DNA of 64,000 nt, taken from positions 3,645,001 through 3,709,000 of the forward strand of contig JACSYO010001810.1 in assembly GCA_016806645.1 (NCBI GenBank). The letters run 5' to 3'. Numbering within the stretch: the stretch's first letter is position 1; each line of letters opens with the position of its first letter. This DNA is from Ophiodon elongatus. Taxonomy: Eukaryota > Chordata > Actinopteri > Perciformes > Hexagrammidae. Shown in pieces: positions 24,301 through 39,300 of this stretch. The translations under genes and the position numbers were made by a program. The notes under the pieces were generated by a model that saw nothing but the letters and a program-made list of their open reading frames with translations, ran no database searches and was not told the origin of the DNA.

Positions 24301-27300
24301 AGTTATCGTTTACTTGGTTTAATGTTTGTTTCTAAATTTAGCTTTCTCCACTTTCAACTCAGATCAGGAGAGCTGTTCTGACAACAATGCCGGCTGCACC
24401 CACGGTTGTATCCAAGGGCCGTTTGGGGCCCAGTGCTCATGCCCTGTTGGTTATCAACTGAGCAATGACTCCAAAACCTGCGAGGATGTAGATGAGTGTA
24501 ATTCCCCTGGACTATGCAGCCAGCACTGCTTTAATGAGAGGGGCTCTTTCCGCTGCCACTGCCAGGATGGTTACACTCTCGAAGCAGACCAGCGTACCTG
24601 CAAGGCCTCAGGTGAGGAGAGATGTGGCATTAAACCTTGTGTGCATGGAACATATTGCTCCCCTGGTAGTTATAAATAACAACCGATAATTTCATAATGC
24701 ACTAAATAGGAAACAGGCCGATTCTCAGTCCTACAGGGACATGGTTGTCAAGATGGAGCCTATACAGCACATATCTCAGTTGTCTCCGCTGTGCCGGTTG
24801 TTGGGCAGGAATGGGCTGTGATAACGGGGGAGCTCGGCCACCCAACTGCGAGACGGACACACCGTCTTTCTTCTCCCATGTCCCTCCTTGCTGATCTGAT
24901 TTCTTCAGATAAGACAAATAACATATATGTCACTCACTGGCCGACACGGGTGTAATTAGGACAAAATTGCCAACAATGGGCTGTTCATTGGGAGTGTGCC
25001 TGACATGAGCTCCTCTTCCACACAGATAACCTGGTGAAAGACTTTGCAGTATAATAGGTCATTATTTGGACAAAAGTGCATTCCCTTAGGATTGCCATTT
25101 GAGTAGGGTCTATTTAACAGGCCTGTCACATAGTTGTGGTTGACGTGCAAAAGATGATAAGTGCCGTCATTAGCATGAGAATGGACATGAAAAATAGGTA
25201 ACAGAGATTTGATGTCTGTTTCCAGATTCTCGTCAGGCGTTCTTGCTCGTGGCCAGTCGAAATCAGATTGTGCAAGATGACATAACCACTCAGCCCAATG
25301 TGGTCCGGTCACTAGTTCGAGATGGACGCAACATTGTGGCCCTAGATTTTGACTCGGCCACTGACCGTGTGTACTGGTCCGACACAAGCCAGGACAGAAT
25401 CTGGAGTGCTAACAAAAATGGCAGTGACAGAACTGTGGTGAGTTGTTTTGTTCCCGTTTGTGTTTATTCCCAGGGTTTCACATAGTTTAACTGTTTGATC
25501 AGTAAACATATTTAACTAAGAATGAGTCTCTTGTGAACAGATATTTGACAGTGGAGTGACTGTAACAGAGAGCCTTGCTGTGGACTGGGTGGGCAGGAAC
25601 CTCTATTGGACCGACTACGTCTTGGAGACTATTGAAGTGTCTAAACTGGATGGCACCCACCGCACTGTTTTAGTCAGTGAAAATGTCACCAACCCTCGAG
25701 GCCTGGTGCTGGACCCAAGGGACAGGTCAGTTAGAAACAAGTTTGTTTTAAATCTGTACGTCTTGGATGTTATGGTCACTTTTCATTTTCAAAGCAGATG
25801 GTGTTAAAAGACGAACGTTTGTTTTGCAGCGCTCACTTGATGTTCTGGACCGACTGGGGCAGGAACCCCCGCATTGAGAGGGCCAGCATGGACGGGAAAT
25901 TGAGGACTGTTATCATAAACAACAAACTGTACTGGCCCAACGGTCTAACCATAGACTACCCAAACAATTTGTTGTATTTTGCTGATGCCTACTTGGATTT
26001 CATTGACTTCTGCGATTATAACGGCAACAACAGGAAGCAAGTCCTGGCCAGTGACCTGGTGAGTGTACCAGAAGGACACATTTTCTGAATCATCTTTAGA
26101 AATCTGATTTATGTCGATAATTTAAAATTGAAAAGAGCAAATTCAATTTCCTTTTGAATAGCATGTTTTTTTTCTTTTGCTACTCTCTGTGAAAAGGTAC
26201 TGCAACATCCCCACGCAATTACCATTTTTGAGGATTTTGTGTATTGGACCGACAGATACATCAACCGTGTGATGCGAGCCCATAAGTGGCATGGGGAGAA
26301 CCAGACAGTGATGCTTTTCAACCTTCCTCAGCCCATGGGTCTGGTGGCAGTACACCCAGCCAGGCAGCCTGCAGGTAAGGCAAAGATATTTTATATCAGC
26401 AAATCTCTGTTGCATCAGTATTAGCTGATGTTGAACATTGTGTTGGTCTCCTGAATTGGTTTGGTAGTTCTTGCACATTGATAATGATGCCAATATGCAG
26501 CAGGTCCATTGTTTTTGTAATTACATTTCAGAACAATCTAAGATAACCCGTGAAGATCATTCTGCTGACTCTTTGTGGGTATGCGTGTGTGTTTGTGTGT
26601 GTTTGTGTGGTTTGACAATTCTTAGGTGAAAATCACTGCTTGAGGAGTCCCTGTACTCATATCTGTCTGCTTTCTGCTGTGGGACCGAGGTACTACTCGT
26701 GTGCCTGCCCCTCAGGCTGGACACTGGCAGCAGACCAAATCACCTGCACCAGAGGTATGCACGCTGCCAAATGTAGGAAAACACTCATCACTCAGTTTGA
26801 TGAAAAGGGAAGTTGGGTCAGATGCAGTTGATAAGTTGATGTACTCATATGGTCTTCATCTTAGCTGTGGTTATTGTTGTAAATAGCAAACCTGTTATTG
26901 TGGAAATGATGGTTTTGGCATGCTTCATTTTCAGGATATCAATGTAGGTCAGAGGAGAGATCTTTGAAAACACTATTCGTATTATAGATCGATCCAGGTC
27001 CTTGTCAACAGTCTTCCATTTAAATTCTCTTGTAAACTGCTGTTCCAGTCATAAATATTAAGAATCATATAAGCATGTCTTTCAAGGTCTTAAGGAGACA
27101 AGGGATCTTTAATTCAAAGTTCAAGGAGTCCCCCTTAGGTCAACAGCTTAACTCATCTCAGGTTTCAGCCCATTCAAGCCAAGCAGAACACATTCTCCCC
27201 CTGAGGCCAAACAATTATCCAAGAATGAAAATGCCCCACAACCATTTGTCGATTATAATCACTGATGACAAAGCAAATCAGATTGGAGAGACAACTTTCA

Positions 27301-30300
27301 CCAGTCAATCCTCTTTATAGATAAAGCCCTGTTAGCTCAGAATCCCTATTTTTCACCAGGTTTTTATACACTGAAAGCTACTTTTAGTTTGGGATTACCG
27401 TTGGCTAAATCCATATCCAGGAAACACGGTTTCCTAGCTTTCTTTTAGAATTTGTTATGTAACTTGTAAAGTACTTGGAAATTCACAGCCTTGAGGACAA
27501 TATCTAGGGTATGAGTGTTCTGTCACAATGACTGAATGTAGCTTTTGTTTTTCTGTTTTACTGTAGGAACAGGAGTTTGTAAATGTATTTTATAGTCACT
27601 GTTTATTCACTGCTTTTGCATTTTGTTTTTACATGTAGTTGAGGATCCTTTCCTGGTGGTTGTAAGAGACAGCATCATCTATGGCATTTCCTTGAACCCA
27701 GATGACAAGAGTAACGATGCTATGGTCCCGATTGCTGGGCTTCAGAATGGCTATGATGTTGACTTTGATGACAACGAAGAGACCATCTACTGGGTGGAGC
27801 ACCCGGTAAGTTACTGTCCTGTCACAGTTCAGTTCAGAACTTTCATATTGTGGTTAGCGGTAAAAATACATAATAAAAAGTAAATTAAAACATGCTGGGA
27901 AAACATAACATAAGATTCACTCAACACATCCACATTTAGCAGTGTTTGAGATGAATCTGTCTTCCTTTGTCCACCAGGGTGAGATCCACAGGGTGAAGTC
28001 AGATGGTACCAACAGGACAGAGTTTGCCCCTGCTGCCATCCTTGGCTCGCCTGTCGGCCTGGCCTTGGACTGGATAACAGAGAACCTGTACTACACCAAT
28101 CCAGCTACACAGTCTATTGAGGTAAGACAAATATTACTATGTCCTGTTGTAATTTTTTTGCTGTTACTGACTTTAATTTGAACTCAGATAAATATATTTT
28201 TGTGATTGCACTTGTAATAGGAAAACAGAAAATAAGTGTCAATAAGGGCAGTGTCACAACACAGCGATGCCGTACAACAATAGCATCTGTTTGTGTTTGT
28301 GTTCGGCCAGGTTTTGAAGTTGAGAGGGGAGGTACAGTACAGGAAAACTCTAATCACAAATAACGGCTCTCCAACTGGTGCTGGCAGTCCCGTTGGCATC
28401 GCAGTGGACCCGGCACGTGGGTAAGCCCCATTTAACACAGTTCTGGCACGGTCACTCATCCCCAAAGCTACTGAGCTCTAACGGCCTCCTCATCGCCATC
28501 TGCACTGCCTCCTGAGAGAACTCAAACCAATGTTACTGAATACCACACTGCACACTCAAACCCCGTCAATGCACAATGGAGTTCAATTAAGAAACAATAA
28601 AGACATTTCTAAACAATCACTTCTAACTCTAATGTGAAAACATTGCAACTCTGATTTTGGGTAATGATCAAAATCACTGTGGCAAGAATTTAGTTATTCA
28701 ACTAAGGTATGATCTGGATCTCTGTGGGTTGAGGACATTTTCTAAAAGCTTTGATAATCCAGTGCATGAACTTAGAAAGTGTCCTTTTATTCAACTATAT
28801 GCAAGGCTGGTATTGTGAGTTCCTGAAAAGTGAAGTAATTCGGAGATGAAAGATTTTCACTCAACAGCGACAATTTGTATCTCTGTGGTTTGACTATAAA
28901 ATATATGTACTGCTATTAAAAAGTATTAAGCATAGAGATCTATGATCAAATTATAAATGTCTGAGACACAAAACCTTACCTCCATTCTTGAATGTCTTCT
29001 AAGCAAACTGTACTGGACAGACCAGGGAACAGAGAGCGGCATCCCTGCCAAGGTGGCATCTGCAGACATGGATGGCTTAAACCCTGTCACCTTGTTCACC
29101 AACAACCTCGATCACATTGAGTTCCTCACAGTGGACATCCAAGAGAACAAACTTTACTGGGCTGTTACAAGTACTGGCATGGTGGGTTTTCACTCTGTTA
29201 GCTCTCAATGACCCCCATTTGTTCATTCCATATGGTTCTCACAAACGTAATATGATATGCACTTATGTAATCTCACTTATGTACAATATAACCTTTCACA
29301 TTTGACTGCCTGTCTGGCATGTGATGTCCACAGATTGAGCGTGGGGATCCAGATGGGAGTAACCGCATCACCATAGTGACAGGCCTGTCTCACCCCTGGG
29401 GTGTGGCTGTCTATCAAAACTACCTCTTCTTCACTGACCGCAACTTTGAGGTCATAGAGCGTGTGGACAAGTCCACGGGTGCCAACAGGGTTGTGCTGCG
29501 AGACAACGTTTCTGGACTCAGAGTTCTGAAAGTGCATTATCGAGAGAGTGAGTAACACAAGGAGACATCGTCATCTTCATTTACTGCTGTCTGTGTTTTT
29601 GTTTATCACACCTTATTCTCTCCACAAACTCAGCCTCTGCAGGTACATCCAATGGCTGCACCAACAATATGGGAGCGTGTGAGCAACTCTGCCTGCCTCG
29701 GACGCAGGGTCTGTTTACCTGTGCATGTGCCACAGGTTTTAAACTTAATGCTGACAACAGGACCTGCGCTCCATACGAGTCCTATGTCGTCATCTCCACT
29801 CTGTCTGCAATCAAAGGCTTCAGTCTGGAAGGGACAGACCACTCTGAAGCCATGGTGCCTGTGGCTGGTAGAGGTCAGTGATTCTCATAAATTGTAGGGT
29901 ACATGTATTTGAGTTTTTGAGGAAATTTAAGTCTGCAAATAAAAATTGTATTTGAAGTTACAATAATGGCCTCTAATGACTGGGTTCTCCTCATGCAGGC
30001 CGTAATGCTTTACACGTTGATGTACACATGGCTTCTGGCTTCATCTACTGGTGTGACTTCAGCAGCACTGTGGCGATACAAAACGGGGTCAGGCGGATCA
30101 AGCCAGATGGCTCAGGATTACATAGTGTAGTAGCATCTGGAATAGGACGCAACGGGATACGAGGCATTGCTGTCGACTGGGCTGCAGGTATGCTGTTGTG
30201 CCCGCTCCCAAATGTGTTTGTTTTGTTTAATCGCATAATGTAACTAGTGTGCAATTAAATCAGTACACTTACCCGTATATTGTAGAATATACTGTAGACA

Positions 30301-33300
30301 GTTGTTTTCCTCTCTGTTGAAAGTGCTGGCAAGGGTATATAATCTGCTGCAGTATATATTATTTACATGATTTATTAATTTCAATGTTAAAAAACATTAT
30401 AATTGCGTGCTTGTATTCTATATCCTTTACCTCACTGACAAATATTACTTTTGCATCTGCAACACCCCTCATTTTCACACTATGGAGAATATATATGTTT
30501 TATATATATGTTTTATGTGAATAAATACACAGCTCTTTATCTGTTGAGGAAGTAAACCAGAAAACCAAAAGACAGCCAGACTCATTTGAACTTCATGTAT
30601 GACACAGGCTTCAAGCAGCAGACTGCCCGGTAGAGTCAAAGTTTAGAAGCTTTATCATCATGTTGGACTCACAGAACAAGGAGATCCGTCCCAGACAGGT
30701 GACAGGAAAGACGATTTAGTTAGCTAGTTTTGGAAAGAAAACAGAGACAGCTGCTGGCAGGACAATCTGTTTCCTTGTTACTCATTCATAATTGCATCAC
30801 TATTAGTGAAGGCATAACAGAAAGTCTGATGTGTATCAATAACAAGATCATAATGTCAGTTAGTAACATTTCTACTTAAATTGTGAACTATTATACTTGA
30901 CCTCATGCTCTCAAGACTTACAGATTTATGATGCTACTTTAAACACTGGGCTTACTGGTATCTTTCCTCAGGGAACCTGTATTTCACCAACGCTTTCCTA
31001 ACGGAGACATATGTGGAGGTGCTCCGCCTCAACACCACATTCCGCAGAGTGCTGCTGAAGACCCAGGTGGACATGCCACGCCACATCGTGGTGGATCCCA
31101 GAAACAGATACTTGTTCTGGGCTGATTATGGTCAGAACCCCAAAATTGAGCGAGCACTCTTGGACGGCACCAACCGCACAATTTTAGTGTCATCAGGGAT
31201 TATTACTCCACGAGGTCTCGCTCTGGACTGGCAAACTGGCTATGTCTACTGGGTAGATGACTCTCTGGATATGATTGCCCGAGTCAACCCTCAAGGAGGG
31301 GAGACAGAGATCATCCGGTATGGCAGTCGCTACCCAACTCCTTATGGAATCGCAGTGTTTGAGAGTAGTATCATTTGGGTGGACAGAAACCTCAAGAAGG
31401 TGTTCCAAGCAAGCAAACAGCCTGGCAGCACAGAGCAGCCTGCCGTCATCAGAGACAACGTCAACATGCTGAGGGACGTTGCCATCTTTGACCAGCGCAC
31501 CCAGCCTACCACTACTGAGGAGCTTAACTACAACCCCTGCAAAGAAGCTAATGGAGGCTGTGCCCACTTCTGCTTCGCCCATCCAGGTTCTAGCACAGGT
31601 AGCCAGAACAAAAAATGCAGCTGCGCTTTTGGTAATCTTGCAGCAGATAACGAGAGCTGTGTGGTGTCAAGGGATGATTATCTCATCTACACAACTGAGA
31701 GCACTGTGCGCAGCCTGCGCCTTGACCCCGATGACCATGCATTGCCCTTCCCAGTGGTCAATGTGCCACGTACATCAGTGGCACTGGATTTTGACCTCAC
31801 AGACAGGAGGATCTACTTTACGCAAAGCTCAGGCGCAGGAGCAAGCAAGATTAGCTACATCAGCCTGTCCTCTCCCACCTCAGCTCCTATAGTGGTCTCT
31901 TCAGGTAGGTTTTGCACTTACACTGCAACATACACTTTTATTTATTCATCTTTAATTACCTTTGAATCTTTTATGGATGCAGGATTTGACACTAGTGGTA
32001 TTGCTGATGTTGCTTTGGTCCCTGTTTTTGGACAGATCTCGGGGCTCCTGATGGCATCGCTTACGATTGGATAAACAAAAGAATTTACTACAGTGACTAT
32101 GTCAACCAGAGCATCAGCTCCATGTCTGTGGACGGCTCTCAAAGGACTATTATTGCCCATGTGTCCAGGCCTAGGGCTATCATGTTGGATCCCTGCAGGG
32201 GGTAAGACTAACACAACAAACACTCTCTTTGTTCATTAGTTTAAACTGACATTTAAAAAAGAAAATCCTTTCTTGTTCCACAGATACATGTATTGGACAG
32301 ACTGGGGAACCCATGCAAAGATTGAGCGTGCAACTTTGGGTGGAAACTTCAGAACAGAGATTGTGAACAGCAGTCTCGTGTGGCCCAATGGACTGACCCT
32401 AGACTATGAAGAAGAGAGACTCTATTGGGCAGATGCCAGCTTGTAAGATCTAAAAGACTTAATTGTTATAATATATAAAAAAATTAAATATGATCACCTT
32501 GTCAAACTACTGTTATTATCATTATTTCCCTCTGCCATCAGACAGAAGATTGAGCGGTCTTCTCTCACGGGGTCCAATCGGGAAGTCATCGTCAGCACAG
32601 CCATCTACCCCTTTGCTATGACTATGTTTGGCCAGTTCATCTATTGGACTGACTGGAACACACGCAGCATCTATCGGGCCAACAAGCATGACGGTTCTGA
32701 CCAGAGGGTCATGATTCAAAACCTTCCATCTCGGCCAATGGACGTCCATGTCCTGGCCAGCAGGAAACAGCAGCAGTGTGACAGTCCATGCCAGCAGTTT
32801 AATGGAGGCTGCAGCCACATCTGCACACCAGGTACCAGCAGTTTCATACTGTCCCTTTGTTTTCCAGCATAATATTATTTTAGTGCAGTAATTGAAAACC
32901 CCAACTAATTCTATAAACTGCTCTATGCTATTTTTTCTTGTTAGGACCCAACGGAGCTGAGTGTCAGTGTCCCGCAGAGGGCCGCTGGTACCTGGCTGAA
33001 AACAAGCACTGTGTCCCTGATAATGGGACTCGCTGCCAGCCAGGCCAGTTTACCTGCATGAATGGCCGCTGTATTCGTGCCCAGTGGAAATGTGACAATG
33101 ACAATGACTGTGGCGATGGCAGCGACGAGTTGGAGAGAGTCTGTGGTAGGATGTTCCTAAAAGAGCTTGCATTAATTCTATTCTTTATTTAATTTCTTCC
33201 TCATTTAAGTTTTATGGAATTATCTAAAATGATCTAGAATTAACTGATTATTAGCCTTAGCGATCCTCATAGAGCCCTTACACCTCCTGCATGAGTGAAT

Positions 33301-36300
33301 CACAACTCTCTTCTCTATTAAATGCAATTCTTCTTCTTTTACCCTCACTAATACTAACAAGTTATGTGTTTCTGCTTTAACAAAATTCTTTCTTAGGACC
33401 TAAACCTGACTTCAACTATGTTGGTGTGTATGCGTGCACTTCATGATTAAGTTTCCAATAACATGCACCTAATTCCTAGGTAATAAAACTAATGAACACT
33501 AACAATTGAATCAATGTCCTTATATCTTTGCATGCAGTCCCACAGCTGCTGTCATCCTTTATTGCCTTGTCAGGTAAAATAAGCTTCCATTGCATGTGTA
33601 TTCAGGCCTCCCCATTGGCCAGAGCTCTAACATGTTCTTGACTCTGATTGGCAGCCTTCCACACCTGTGAGCCAACAGTGTTTACTTGTGGCAATGGGCG
33701 ATGTGTGCCCTACCACTACCGCTGTGACCACTATGACGACTGTGGAGACAACAGTGATGAGGTGGGCTGTCTATTCAGACCGTGTGACCCCAACACAGAG
33801 TTCACCTGCAACAATGGGCGCTGCATTGCAAAGGACTATGTATGCAATGGCATCAACAACTGCTATGACAACGGCACCTCTGATGAACAAAACTGCCGTG
33901 AGTATCCTAAGTTTGGCACAGAAACAGAGGTAGATGTTCAAATCAAAGTGGTTATTACTTATAGTAAATTTCAACTATAACTTCTGATTATTTCAGCGGA
34001 GAGAACTTGCCAGCCAGAGCACACAAAATGTCAGTCTACCAACATCTGCATCCCACGTTCATACCTGTGTGATGGAGACAACGACTGTGGGGATATGAGC
34101 GATGAGAGCCCTACTCACTGTGGTGAGTTCTGCAGCAGTTTTAAGATTATTAAAAAAAAAAAATTTCAGTTGATTAATATCGCTATTTATTGTACAAGTT
34201 ATCTCATCTAGTTATAGTCTGAATATGTATTTTTCACTGCATACATTTTACATTTATGATTAATAATCCATGGTGTCGAAATGTTGGTTTATGCCTTGTC
34301 TTATCACTCAATATTCCCTACATAATAAACACTAAATAGTTTACTCTAAATTGATATTTCAGGCACTTATAAATTACTATCATTTTGTGTCATGGTTGAC
34401 AGGTGTATATTGCATGACTAATTTTCACATCTATCATTGGTGAGGGCATTTCATTGTGAGGCTTTTAAAAGATACTGCTATGGGTATTTTTTTTATTATT
34501 ATTAATAAATTAAAAAAAAATTAAAAAAAATATTGAGAGCATTGCATAGTGCATAAATGTCACACATAGACAAAATAGCTGTATGGACATTGATCATACA
34601 CCCCCTCACAATCACCTTTACTAAACTGAAAGAGTTGTACAGATAAAATTGTGTTAGAAAGGAAAAACAATAATTCTTTTGGTATCATGACGTGGCAAAT
34701 AAGGGATCTGCTCAGTCTGGGTAAAACAGGATATGAAACTCCCTAAAGTTCTGACAAAGATGATATAAAAGAGTCAGATCAGTCTTTACCCCACCCCCAG
34801 TCATTAGCATATTAAGATTCCCACACTGACAAATCCTTCAAGTGGTTTCATGCCTTTCCACGTCCTCGACATAGCGGCATCCACATGTTCCCAGACCGAG
34901 TTCCGTTGCTCCAGCGGTCGCTGCATCCCCGCCCACTGGTACTGTGATGGAGGGGCTGACTGCGCTGACGGCTCTGATGAACCCCTCTCCTGCAGTGAGT
35001 GTCGCCCAACGCTCTCACCCCCAAAATGTGCCTGTTGGCTTTGTGTGTCTGCCGCCGCCCCATTATCAGCTGCTCGGTTATTGTGTGTTTGTGTCTGTCC
35101 GCCCATCTGCGTCTGTGTGCTGGTGTGAGAGAGTGCTGTGAGTGATGTAGCGGAGAGTGCGAGTCAGTGGTGTATGTCTTTGTTGATGATGTGGTCAGTC
35201 AGGCCTCCTATTGTGTGCTGCATTCCTCTGTGGTGACGCCCCTCAGTGTCCTCTGACAAACAGCACCTCCCCCTCCCTTTGTCCACCAGGGGTTACAGAG
35301 CCTCACTTTGGCTTTTGTTTAGATAGCTCACCATGCATGGGAATGTAGAGTTGCCATGACTATTTTGAAAGCTTTGCCAGTTTTGTGTTGTGCCTTGCTT
35401 AAAATAAGTGGGGGAAGTACCTGATATAGTTGGAAATTACAGAAATGAAAAAAGGGATGATAATTTATGATGAATATAAATAATTTGGCAAAAGATATCA
35501 AAACACAATATTGTGCTGGGTTATCTACAGTTTAATCTTATATGATTTGTCTCTGCAGCCACAATGGTCAGAACCTGCAACACAGATCAGTTTCGCTGTG
35601 ATGATGGCAGGTGCATTGCCTCATCCTGGATCTGTGATGGGGACAATGACTGTGGCGACATGAGTGACGAAGACCAGAGGCATAACTGTGGTATGCATCC
35701 TTTTCATTACCTCTTATGCTTTCTCTCCTTCCACTTCTTCCTTCTCTTTGTCCTCATCCTTTTCTGCATCTTCCTACTTCTTCATCTCCTCCCCTTGTAG
35801 CCCATCCTCTTGTTCCCCATCTCTTCTCCACTTTGCCCCCTCCTGCTTCCGTCATCCTCTCGTTATTCAGGACGTTGATGGATTAGGATACACACCACTG
35901 GGGGAGTGTTGTGTGGGAGACACTGGCAGTCATTGCCCGGCATCTTAGTCTCCTGTCGAAGGTCTTCAATCCAAGGAGTTGACATTCCTGATTTCTCCTG
36001 CCTCACTCGTTACTTTGTGCATGTCTCCTTTCTCTGGCTTCCTGGCTCAGGGTGGATCAAGACTCTTATGTCTCACCAATGTGTGCTCTCACAATAAGAT
36101 GCCTGAAGCTAAAGACTTCAGCACTGCCTGAGCCTCTGTAGGAGACTCACTTCAAACAATGTGAATCAATCTCATTAGATGGATAAAGAATTTGAAGTCA
36201 TGGCTGCTTGTTTTGAAATACAGTTTGGAATGTTTGGATTGGCAAAAATGCAGGTTGACATTGGGTCATCACTAGAGCTGTCCTCAAACAAAGAAATTCT

Positions 36301-39300
36301 TCGTTGACCAACACAAATCTATTAGTGGCTTTAATCGACAGATCTGTAAACTTTCTTTGTGCTTCTCCACAAATAATCACACATAAGCACCATTTAAAGT
36401 TTTGCGTATACCAGGAATGTGCTCATACGTTTTTTGGAACTAAGTCATCCATCGACTAAAGGCCGAGACGAATCGAGTAAAGTAAGTCGACTTAACATTA
36501 TTTTGCTTCTTGTAAATCCCCCCGCCTGATTTTTTTTAAATTCCAGGCAATCGCACATGTTCAAGTGCAGAGTTCACCTGTGTGAACAACCAACCACCTC
36601 AGCGGAAGTGTATCCCACGTGACTGGGTGTGTGATGGAGACGCAGACTGTGCAGATGCATTAGATGAACATCAAAACTGTTCACGCAGATCCTGTGGCAT
36701 CAATGAGTTCAGCTGTAGCAATGGCCTCTGTATACGCAACTCCTACAGGTTAGAAAAAATGAACTCTTTTGAAATACCATTAATTACATCTGTCGTCACT
36801 CTGTCTGACAATTTGAGTGCATCTTTTGTGGCCTGTCGTCTAAAATCAGGTGTGATCGGCGCAATGACTGCGGAGACAGCAGTGACGAGCAGAGCTGCAC
36901 CTACCAGCCGTGTCAGCAGCACCAGTTCACCTGCCAGAACGGCCGCTGCGTGTCTCATGACTTTGTCTGCGATGGCGACAATGACTGTGGGGATGAGTCC
37001 GATGAGCTGGAGCACATGTGCCACACGGCAGCACCCACCTGCCCCCCCGGAGAGTTCAGATGTGACAACGGACACTGTATCCCCCTGAGGCAGGTGTGCG
37101 ACAGGAACGACGACTGCTCTGACAACAGCGACGAGAAGGGATGCGGTGAGTGGGAAGAGATTTTCAAAATAGTTCAAGAAATTGTACCGTCAATAAAATG
37201 TTTTTACCCCTTCAGTTTTTTTCAGTGTTTGCCTCCATTTGTGTTCCTCTAGCTTTCGCATGCTTCCTCTAGGGGAGATGTCAAAGAAGTGCTGGAGGCA
37301 ATGTGGGGAAACACAAAGAAATACAACCACAAATAGTCGACAACTAAATTATAGGACAATTGGGCTTATACAAATTGGCAAATACAAATGCTGCATTTAG
37401 ATAATGTATAGCAAATGACTAAGAATATTTCTTCTGTAGATACTGCATATAGCATTATCATTACACAGATTTGGGATTTGAATCAAATTAAAATACTGTG
37501 ATTTTGATTTATATTTATATTTATATATTTTTATATATTTAAAGTTGAGATAATAATGATGAGCCTTACTATATATATATATAAAAGAACAATTTGATCT
37601 AATAAGACAAATATATGAATAAATAAATAGAACACAAATGATACAGCTGATCATCTTTGTTTTCTTTCTCGTTGGTTAGATTAGACTGGACAACATTGTT
37701 TTCTTTGCTTACAACCTTTTCAATAATGTTTTTATTATTATGCTTCTTTTGTATGCAGGTGTCAATGAATGCACAGAACCATCCATCCATCACTGTGATC
37801 ACAATTGCACCGACACACTCACCAGCTTCATCTGCACCTGTCGCCCCGGCTACCGCCTCATGTCTGACAGCAAAACGTGTGACGATATCAATGAGTGTGT
37901 AGAGACACCGAGCGTGTGCAGCCAGGTCTGTGAGAACACCGTTGGCTCCTACATGTGTAAGTGTGCGCCAGGATTCCTCCGAGAGCCGGACGGCCACACC
38001 TGCCGTCAGAACAGTGACATCTCACCCTACCTCATCTTCAGCAACCGCTATTACCTTAGGAACCTGTCAACAGACGGACAGGCCTACTCTCTGATACTGC
38101 AGGGCCTGACCAGTGTGGTGGCCATGGACTTTGACCGTGTCGACAAGCATCTTTATTGGATTGATGTGAGCCGCAGAGTGATTGAGAGGATGTCCTTCAC
38201 TGGCAGTGACAGAGAGGTGGTGGTCAATGGAGTTCCGCATGGGGAAGGCCTTGCAGTTGACTGGGTAGCCAGAAAACTCTACTGGGTGGACAGCTACTTG
38301 GATTGTCTCAAAGTGTCTGAACTGGACGGTCGATTTGAGAGGAAACTGGCTGAACACTGCGTTGATGTCAACAACACCTACTGCTTTGAAAACCCCAGAG
38401 CCATTGTGTTGCATCCCAAATATGGGTGAGTCGGAGGCAAGGAGGAATTAAGTCTTATAATTGAGCCAGCCCAATATATCAGCAGGGCAATATTATTGGC
38501 TGGGCTGCTATTATTGCTTATCACAATATGTTGGTACCAGGATATGGGGAGTTGTCTAAAAGAAATTGCAGTGCAGTAAATTGCATAACTGAATATTTTA
38601 AAGGCAGATTAATTATGCTTATTTGATCTTTCTTTGTGTTGATTACATTTTAGTATTGTTATTTTTTATTGGTAACTCTTCCCTTTAATTTGTTACTTAT
38701 TATAGGGAAATACAGACGTAATAGACAGAAGCTTTGAAACAGTTAATTTTTAGTAAGGATTAATTTAAATGAATACATTAATTACGGCATCTGTTTAAAA
38801 TGTTCTAATTTTATTGCCACTGTCATCTTCGCCTGCTTTTATCTGAAATCTTTAACAACCAAATTAGAGGTATTCTTGTCAGAAAGAAATCAAAAATATT
38901 ATTCAGTTCCTAAAAAAATACTGTATCAATCTGTTTCTTTCTCAAACTAAGTTAAATGATTGAAAAGCTTTTGTTCAGAAGTATAGATGCACTCTTCTTC
39001 AGATATATGTAGATGTCATCTAAAGTCATTGTCTTGGCTTCCCGTTAGATTTGTATACTGGACCGACTGGGGAGACAAAGCCTTTATAGGTCGTGTTGGA
39101 ATGGATGGATCCAACAAAGCAGCCATCATCACCACCAAGATAGAGTGGCCCAACGGGATCACGATCGACTACACTAATGACAAGCTCTACTGGTCGGACG
39201 CTCACCTCAGTTACATAGAGTAGGTACATTTGTCAGAAAGTGATCACACTGTTCTTGCCCACAGTAAGTGCAGTGAGACTTGTAACTCTTTTTTTTATCC

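Larger units (their letters stand above)
32945..37145 (+). other. lrp2: lrp2 ligand-binding cluster III: LDLa repeats 16-25
   Basis: Exons 32945-33145 (end of EGF plus LDLa 16), 33655-33897 (17-18), 33997-34122 (19), 34875-34994 (20), 35559-35690 (21), 36547-36748 (22 and first half of 23), 36850-37145 (rest of 23, plus 24-25). Ten modules, as in mammals. Repeat 22 has the proline-containing insert NNQPPQRKC that matches the mammalian NDRPPDRRC insert. Confidence 0.93.

Noticed and set aside
31479..31892. 137-codon frame inside the 933-nt lrp2 exon
   Set aside because: Out-of-frame shadow of the propeller 5-6 exon.
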